Of a stretch of DNA of 64,000 nt, positions 57,600-64,000 are shown in pieces (positions within the stretch are counted from its first letter, which is position 1; each line of letters opens with the position of its first letter). Under the pieces are notes generated by a model. The model did no database searches. It was not told the origin of the DNA and saw nothing but the letters and a program-made list of their open reading frames with translations. Source of the DNA: Brachionus manjavacas (Eukaryota; Rotifera; Eurotatoria; Ploima; Brachionidae). The position numbers were made by a program, and so were the translations under genes. Location: NCBI GenBank assembly GCA_019054805.1, contig JAHQIY010000044.1, forward strand, positions 62,001-126,000, in the 5' to 3' direction.

Positions 57600-58985
57600 C
57601 TGTAACATGATTTAAAAAAATATTTAAACATTTTCTCAATCAATTGATAAAATCGATTTTTATATTTAAATATGAAAATGAATTTTCAAAATGAATTTTT
57701 TTTTTTTTTATTTCAAAAATTTTTTTTATCTAGCATTCAAAATTAAATCTTAAAAGAAATTCAATTATCAAATTCCAATTAATAAACTTTTAAAATAGTT
57801 AGTTTAATAATGTGAAAATCGATTTAATTAATGGATTGAAAATTTATTTTTCAAATTCTCCTTTTTTTTAAGTCTACATAACATGAAAAGCATGTCGCAT
57901 TAAAATTGTTTATATTAAATTAAAGATTAACTTTATGAATTAAAATAATATTTTGAATTGATCTTCAACTTAAAAATGCTTTTAAAATATTTTATTTTTG
58001 AGTAAATTATAACTAAAATATAAAAAAATTTACCGTTTTTTTTTAAATGTACATAAATTCAATTGTAAATTAATCTAAATCTTCTACGAAATTAATATTT
58101 AAATTGTTTTTAATTAAATTTTTACTAAAAAATATAAATTTTTAGTGAAGAATTGTTAAAATAAATTAAAAAACAAAATATCAACTCCCACGGGGTTTTC
58201 CCCTGCGTCAACTTCTAGTTCCACGTTTCCAAGCTTTATTTCTAATTGGAAGCAGACGCTGACGGTTTTATTTTTGACTTTTTAATTTTAACATTTTGAT
58301 TTTTTTTCAGGTTAGTCTAATTCTACCGGGTTGGTGATCATCTTCTTTTTTTGATCATATTTTTTATGATCACATGATTTGTGACTAAAATTTATTTTAA
58401 GGAAAATTTCGTGAACAAAATAAATTCTTTAAAAATAAAATCAATTATATTTTTTGTGATTAAGTATCTCTTTGAAATTAATAAAAAATTTACTTAAAAT
58501 AAAATAGCTAATGCTTTTTAGCCATATTTAGCCATATAATTTCAGCCTTTTTTTATCTATGGATTATATATGGGAAAAAAGGTATTTTTTATCAATATTT
58601 TAATTACTAAATTTTTAAACTTAATTAAACATAATTTGTTAAATATTTAGTTAGGAAGTAAATTATATGAACTTTTATCTGAAGTAAAAATAAAATCAAA
58701 ATTAATATTTTGAAATTTTGCAATATAAAATTTAACTTTGTTTCGCTGTAATATGTTTTGATTAATATTAAAATATCTTTTAAAACCAAAATTTGGATGC
58801 TTTAATGTGGATTTTAAATTTGTCTTTAAATTTTTCAAACAAATATTTTATATCAATCAATTAAAGATTATTTGGGGAAAAAAATTATTTTATTTAATTA
58901 AAATAGTAAACATTTTGTGTTTAATTAAAAAGCATTTAAAAAAAAGCTTTTTTCATTATTTTTATTAAGATATTAACATATTAAA
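57600..58985. other. spacer with one GC-richer structured patch at 58187-58272
   Basis: Mostly AT-rich. The patch at 58187-58272 can fold (GCGTC..GACGC enclosing TTCCAA..TTGGAA). At 58330-58395 are GTGATCA/TGATCAC motifs like the ends of the element at 49566, perhaps a decayed relative. Confidence 0.4.
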
Positions 58986-58986
58986 T

Positions 58987-59185
58987 ATGAACTTCAAGTT
59001 GCTACAATTACTTACTATTTTTATTATATGCTTGGGTGCTAGTATAATTTATGGTATTTTTGGACGCTCCTTTTTCACAATTTATCTTAATTTTTAAATT
59101 TTCAATAGTTAAAAGTGCCAGTATATTGGTAAGAAACTATTTTGTTTTAAAGTATGTTAAAGTTGAAATGCTAGTATTTTTTTAA
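58987..59185 (+). CDS. candidate small secreted peptide
   Basis: Two exons: 58987-59053 and 59109-59185, with a 55-nt GT..AG intron of the local standard size; 48 residues. Exon 1 encodes MNFKLLQLLTIFIICLGASI, a good signal peptide. The rest (VKSASILVRNYFVLKYVKVE..) has no cysteines or dibasic sites. No homologue recognised. Support is only the signal-peptide exon ending at a correctly spaced donor, as in the Ly6-type gene at 22400. Confidence 0.3.
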
Positions 59186-59189
59186 ATTA

Positions 59190-59655
59190 AAACATTATAT
59201 GTTAAAAAAAATTTTAGTATGTTAATAATACTTTTAATTTGTTAAGAATGTGGACCCATTAATCATAAATAATTACGCAAACAAAAGTAAAAAATGAGTA
59301 TTTGAGGTGAAATAGCTTTTTAGAATTGCGTTTTATAAGATTTCGAATTCTTCAAACACATAACCAGCTTCAAACACATAACCAAAACCTGAGGTGAAAA
59401 TGGTTCCAAAAATTGTCTTGACTCCAGTTACAAACCCTAGGCACCAAAGTTACAAAGGAAAAATTTGTTTTTAACCAAATCACTAGTTGCTGATTTGACT
59501 TAATCAAAAAAGTTCACATAAATATTCTAAATTATTTAAGAAATTGACAATGAAAAATATGCAGTAATTACATAATTCTTTCAATGAAACTGTCGATATC
59601 TTATTTTTTTCTATAAATAACAGTCGAGACACTCATTTAAAATTTAAAAGATATT
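59190..59655. other. spacer upstream of glycine-rich gene
   Basis: Nothing recognised except a TATA-like CTATAAATAA at 59611-59620, about 50 bp before the ATG at 59661. Confidence 0.4.
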
Positions 59656-59660
59656 TAAAA

Positions 59661-59882
59661 ATGGGATCAATTTTCTGTAAATCAAAAAAAAGAAAGAAAG
59701 GGACACCAAGTTTTTCCCGGAATAATTACGGTAATTATGGTAGAAGAGGTGGTGGTGGTGGTGGTTATTATGGAGGATATGGTGTTGGTTATTTTGATGG
59801 TGGCGAAGGTTGTGATGGTGGAGGTGGAGGCGGTGGTTGTGATGGTGGAGGTGGTGGCGGTGGCTGCGATGGTGGTGGTTGA
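59661..59882 (+). CDS. glycine-rich protein with putative N-myristoylation signal
   Basis: Single exon, 73 residues. The start MGSIFCKSKKRKKGT has Gly2, Ser at 5-6 neighbourhood, Cys6 and a basic cluster, the pattern for N-myristoylation plus palmitoylation and acidic-membrane binding. After NNYGNYGRRG comes a run of glycines with YYGGYGVGY and three GCDGGGGG-type repeats. A CTATAAATA box lies about 50 bp upstream. Function unknown. Glycine-rich tracts also arise in cuticle/mucus proteins, but those would carry a signal peptide, absent here. Confidence 0.5.
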   Translation: MGSIFCKSKKRKKGTPSFSRNNYGNYGRRGGGGGGYYGGYGVGYFDGGEGCDGGGGGGGCDGGGGGGGCDGGG

Positions 59883-59884
59883 GG

Positions 59885-60445
59885 TGGTGGTGCCGATTGT
59901 TTTTGGTGATTTATGGTTAATGAAAACTAACTTTAAAAATTAATAATTAAAGACAATTTTTTTTTAATAAAAATTGCAAAAAAAAATTTTTTTATTGAAA
60001 TTTTTACTGAAATTTAGAAGTATTAAAATCAAATTTTAAGCAAACATATACAAAAGTGGATTTTATGCTTTTTAACTTCAAAATTTTAAAATATTTTCTA
60101 ACCCAGAATAGATTTGCGCTTCGGTTAATTTAACTTGAAAAATTATGTATGCTTAAAATTGCACAACTTTGAGGCAACGAAAATAATTATGATTTATACA
60201 CATTTGTCCACATTGTATACAAGACATCTTACACCAACTAATGTAAAGTTAATTTTGAAAATGAGTTACAATTTATTTTCTGAATATCACATACGGGCTC
60301 TTTTTCAAAGTAAAAATGAATATGCACTAACAACTTTATGCATTTTGGTGTATTCTTTACTTTTTAAAAAAAAATAATATTAAATTCTTCTTAATTTGCA
60401 TAACGTGTAGCCTTGACTAACCATTTGAAAATTTTAGACTACAAA
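59885..60445. other. spacer, nothing recognised
   Basis: AT-rich; the frame at 60135-60377 lacks support. Confidence 0.45.
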
Positions 60446-60446
60446 A

Positions 60447-63400
60447 ATGAGTGATGAAACTCAACAACTAGAAAATCAAGACACTCAGATAGCCACTCAG
60501 CAAATAGAGACCAATGAGACCACTAAGCAAAATGGCCACACAGACGAAAATTCGAAAACGCCTGCGACCATGTCTCATCTATGTCTGAAATTAATCTCAA
60601 ATGTCACCAAAAACACCATATTTCCCCTAAATATTGGCATGACCACACTTGGACGCTCCAAATCGAGCGATATATGTTTGATACATAAAGTAAAATAACT
60701 CATTTTTTTTCATCTAAATTTTATTTTATAAAAAATTAACCAAAGTCGGTATCCCGTAGTCACGCCAGTATTCAAATAGATCTGAGCAAAGACACACACG
60801 AAGTGTACCAGTGTGGCATAATTGACCAAGGTTCGTTGAATAAAACAAGACTTAACAACACTGAACTGACCAAAGAAGACAAAAACACGCTCAACATCAA
60901 TGACCAAATTGAATTAGGCGCGCTTAAATTCAAACTAGAAAAAGTAAATTAACATTTTTTAGCCAAAACTTGTTTTCATTGTTATCAGATGACAGATGAA
61001 CAAGAAACAGAACAGCAGTTGAATCGAACGAGCTCAATCGACCTGTACGATCGGTCCAGTCCGACCAAGACAAAGCCAGGACTGCTCGAAATTCAGAACA
61101 CTATGGAAGAAACAATGTTGATCGAGGACGAAAAAAGCCAAGCTTTCGATGATGACACCGACCTCGAGGACAATAATCTTGACAACACCAGTTGCCCGGA
61201 CTTTAGACTCCACATGTCCACGTCGTTCATCAATCAATCAGTTGTTTCAAACAAATCGCTTGCCATACCAGAGACAATGAGCATGGAAGAAGATCAGAAC
61301 AATGACGACCCAGTTGATGATCAAAAAGCCTATGATCCAATAGAGTCCAATGGCTTTTCACAAACTCTTGTTCTTACCGATGATATTAGAGATGACACCA
61401 AAACTGTCTTAATTGACACTCAGCTTGAAATTGGGTCTGTTAACGAAAGTGAAAAAATCACTGATAAAATCAAAGAAAGCCACGAGATAAAAGAATTAAA
61501 ACTGGTTGAACAAAAAGAAGAGGATGAGAAGATGAATGAAGAAATAAAGGAAAGTAAAGAGGAAGAAGAAACAAAAAAAGTTGATCTAAAAACAGACGAT
61601 GACAAGATGATTGAAGAAATGAAGGAAAGTCACGAGGAAAAGACATCTGGAAATATTGATCAAGAAGAAGATGGTGAGAAGATGAATGAAGAAATGAAGG
61701 AAAGTCATGAGAAAGAAGAAATAAGAAAGATTGATCTAAAAAAAGAGGGTGAGATGATAATTGAAGAAATAAAGGAAAGTAATGAGGAAGAAGAAACAAA
61801 AAAAGTTGATCTAAAAACGGACGATGACAAAATGAAGGAAAGTCACGAGGAAAAGACATCTGGAAATATTGATCAAGAAGAAGATGGTGAGAAGATGAAT
61901 GAAGAAATGAAGGAAAGTCATGAGAAAGAAGAAATAAAAAAGATTGATCTAAATGCAGAGCATGACCAAATGACTGAAGAAATAAAGGAAAAGAAGGAGG
62001 AAAAGACATCTGAAAATGTAGATCAAGAAGATAATGGTGAGAAGATGAATGAAGATATGAAGGAAAATCAGGAGGAAGAAGAAATAAAAAAGGTTGATCT
62101 AAGTAAAGAGGGTGAGAGGATGATTGATGAAATCAAAGAAAGTCAGGAGGAAAAAGAATTAAAAAAGGTCGAACAAAAAGAAGAGGATGAGAAGGAAAAG
62201 ACATCTGGAAATATTGATCAAGAAGAAGATGGTGAGAAGATGACTGAAGAATTGAAGGAATGTCCGGAGGAAAAAAAACGTGATGAGCCTAAGAGAAGAG
62301 GTCGACCAAGACTTAACCGAGAAAATGATAAATTGACTGAAGAAAGCAAAAAAAGTGATAATGAGCCGAAGAAAAAAGCCGGCCGACCCAGACTATCATC
62401 TGCGCCCAAATTGAGCAGAGAAGACGAGAAAATGAGTCCCAAAGCCAAAATAGAGCAAAAAGAATCGTCTGATTTCGAGGTGAAAAAATACAATTGCCTA
62501 AATGACGAGAGCATTATCATAAACGACGACGATGACGATGAAATTGACTTGGAAAAATTAAAAAATCAAAAAAACATAATTTTAGCTGAGCCTGAGAAGC
62601 TGCCGGACGAAATAATGGTGGAGTCAACGCTGATGGACACATCTGCCAACGAGCCAAGATCCCAGCCTGTGTCGCAATTGAGCGACACGGAGCCTAGTCA
62701 AACATTGGCTGTCGAAGAGGCACCGGTGCGCAGAGGCAAAGGCCGGCCGCGCTCCATCAACACAACAGCCAAAAATGAAAAGAGCGCCACCGAGTCCAAA
62801 GGCGAAGAAAAGCAGCGCAGACGCTCGACCAGAATTTCTCTTCCAGAACGAGAGGACACAGAAAACATAGCCGAAGAGGCAAATGAGCAAAAGCCGGAGG
62901 CAAAAGTTGGCCGAAGGTCTAGTCTTCGGGTGAGAAACACGCCGAATCCTGTGGTCAGACCCAAACGAGGCCCTAAGCCCCTAGAAGAAGAGAATGGCGA
63001 AGAGCAAAAGGATGATGGAGCTAAATCAGTCGCACAGAGAAAATCCGAGGAAAAAAACCGTCGCAAAACCATGGACACTTCCCAGGTTGTTGAGCAGGAG
63101 CCAAAGAGAAGAGGTAGGCCCAGATTGGTCAAAGAAGACGACAAATTGAGCCCTAAACGAAAGCTGAATGAGAACGAGCATTCAAAAGTGAAAAAAACCA
63201 GGCGTGCCAAAAAAAACCAAGAGTCCAGTGACGATGAAGACAACGAAACTTTGGGCAATGTTAAAAAGATGCTCAGAAAACAGTCGGCCGAAGCGGAATC
63301 GTTGCCCAAGATTTTTTTCAACTCAAAGAGACGAAAAACACCAAACTCAAGCCTAAATCAAACACCAAAGATCAATGATAACGCGGACACGCCAAGTAAA

Positions 63401-63613
63401 AAGTTCAAGCTGCACAAGGCCATTTCGTCCAGTGACGAAAATTTGAATGATGATGTAGAGGAGAAGGATGGCCAAGAGCCTAGTAAAAGGCATTTGGAAA
63501 AGGAGGATGAAAAAAAAAACGAAGAAGAAGAAGTGGAGGAGGAAGAAGAGTTGTCAAGTTTGCCAGTAGCCACAACAAGAAACTCGAATCGTTCAATTCG
63601 AAATCAAAACTAA
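60447..63613 (+). CDS. FHA-domain, AT-hook chromatin protein (MDC1- or Ki-67-like architecture)
   Basis: Three exons: 60447-60689, 60746-60943, 60989-63613; 1021 residues. The FHA domain lies at about 43-147: FPLNIGMTTLGRSKSSDICL, SVSRSHASIQID (phosphothreonine-binding S-R-x-H) and DQGSLNKTRLNN. Residues about 300-576 are Glu/Lys repeats of roughly 25-35 residues (EKMNEEMKESHEKEE, KKVDLKTDDDKM, SGNIDQEEDG). At least four AT-hooks follow: KRRGRPRL near 582, KKAGRPRL near 608, RGKGRPRS near 730 and KRRGRPRL near 854. Basic, Ser/Thr-rich tail. No BRCT domain, so MDC1 orthology is not shown. FHA plus repeats also recalls Ki-67. Likely nuclear, binding AT-rich DNA and phospho-threonine partners. 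Splice phases are all 0. Confidence 0.8.
61559..61945 (+). repeat. tandem duplication within the FHA gene
   Basis: About 160 nt starting at 61559 (GAGGAAGAAGAAACAAAAAA) recur at about 61785 with few differences and one 18-nt deletion. In-frame expansion of the Glu/Lys repeat. Confidence 0.8.
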
Positions 63614-64000
63614 AGCTTACACTAATACATTCTTTTTTTTTCTCTTTTCGATTTTAATTGTGAATATTTTATCAAATTTAGTTTCAAATATTATCAATAA
63701 ATGATAAAAAAAATTGTTTTGTCTTACAAAAGCGTTTTTGGCTCTCTGTGCTTAAAAGGATTGTCAGTTTGTCGTGTTTGCTTTTGTTTTTTTGTTTTTT
63801 TGTTGTCGATTTAAATGTAAATGTCTTTAGAGCTAGGACAAGATCTTTACTTTTTGCTAATTATGAATAATCTTATAAAAATAAAGATATGAATTTTTAA
63901 GTGAGTCTTTATTTTCATAATTTGAAAAAAGCTTTAAAAAAAACCAAAGAAAAGCAAAAGATTGTTGACGAAATTCATTTAAGAAGTGGAAATATTACAC
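63614..64000. other. 3' flank of FHA gene
   Basis: AATAAA at 63697-63702 (within ATCAATAAATG) and again at 63880 may serve polyadenylation. No further gene seen before the window ends. Confidence 0.45.

Noticed and set aside
61470-62009. Long Ser/Phe/Leu-rich minus-strand frame (179 codons) opposite the FHA gene
   Set aside because: It is the mirror of the Glu/Lys repeat; GAA/AAG codons read backwards give Phe/Leu/Ser. No independent support.

Overview
The window is nuclear DNA of a small, AT-rich animal genome. The protein set is metazoan: SLC34 phosphate transporter, DNAJC3/P58IPK, EMC8, C5orf34 homologue and a Ly6/uPAR-type protein. Nearly all introns are 44-61 nt with GT..AG ends. tRNA and U3 snoRNA genes are eukaryotic in form. 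I cannot fix the species. A rotifer-like or other small lophotrochozoan fits the short introns, the DUF1399 (GRDP) gene and the heavy LINE/MITE load, but this is inference.

Layout, left to right: an intronless GRDP/DUF1399 gene (833-2827, -) beside a tRNA-Arg(TCT); a second tRNA-Arg (4538); the six-exon WDR36/UTP21 gene (6354-9434, +); decayed piggyBac-like and LINE remnants (10.2-10.8 kb); ARV1 (12142-13044, -) divergent from a C5orf34 homologue (13200-17366, +) whose third intron of the four-exon model's middle junction is swollen to 2.3 kb by two MITE-like elements; tRNA-Arg copies at 17505 and 19213; a large inverted repeat (arms about 19310-21222 and 26175-28200). Each arm carries a U3 snoRNA gene, a LINE reverse-transcriptase scrap and a conserved putative ncRNA. 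Its 5 kb loop holds a three-exon Ly6-type gene and a LINE broken by two separate DNA elements. From 28.9 to 39 kb are FLYWCH/Mutator-like and LINE relics around an intronless ADP/ATP carrier (31197-32129, -). Then come an intronless CDP-diacylglycerol synthase (39280-40374, +), a Tc1 element nested in another inverted-repeat element (41311-43013), SLC34 (43436-46594, -), a TTAA-flanked piggyBac-type MITE (47738), a MITE carrying a C2H2 zinc finger inside a LINE (49566-50428), EMC8 (51591-52295, +), DNAJC3 (54120-55792, +), a fold-back element (56.45-57.43 kb), two small candidate genes (58987, 59661) and a long FHA/AT-hook chromatin protein (60447-63613, +).

Functional links are modest. UTP21 is a U3 snoRNP/SSU-processome protein and the two U3 RNA genes lie 11-18 kb away. 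ARV1, CDS, EMC8 and DNAJC3 are all ER membrane/lumen factors, but they are scattered and not obviously co-regulated. The strongest points for a second look are the U3 pair with a non-canonical box D, the conserved unidentified ncRNA family (three copies), and the nested transposons whose removal restores an exact LINE reading frame. Exon coordinates were read by eye from splice signals and family alignment remembered in outline. No search was run.
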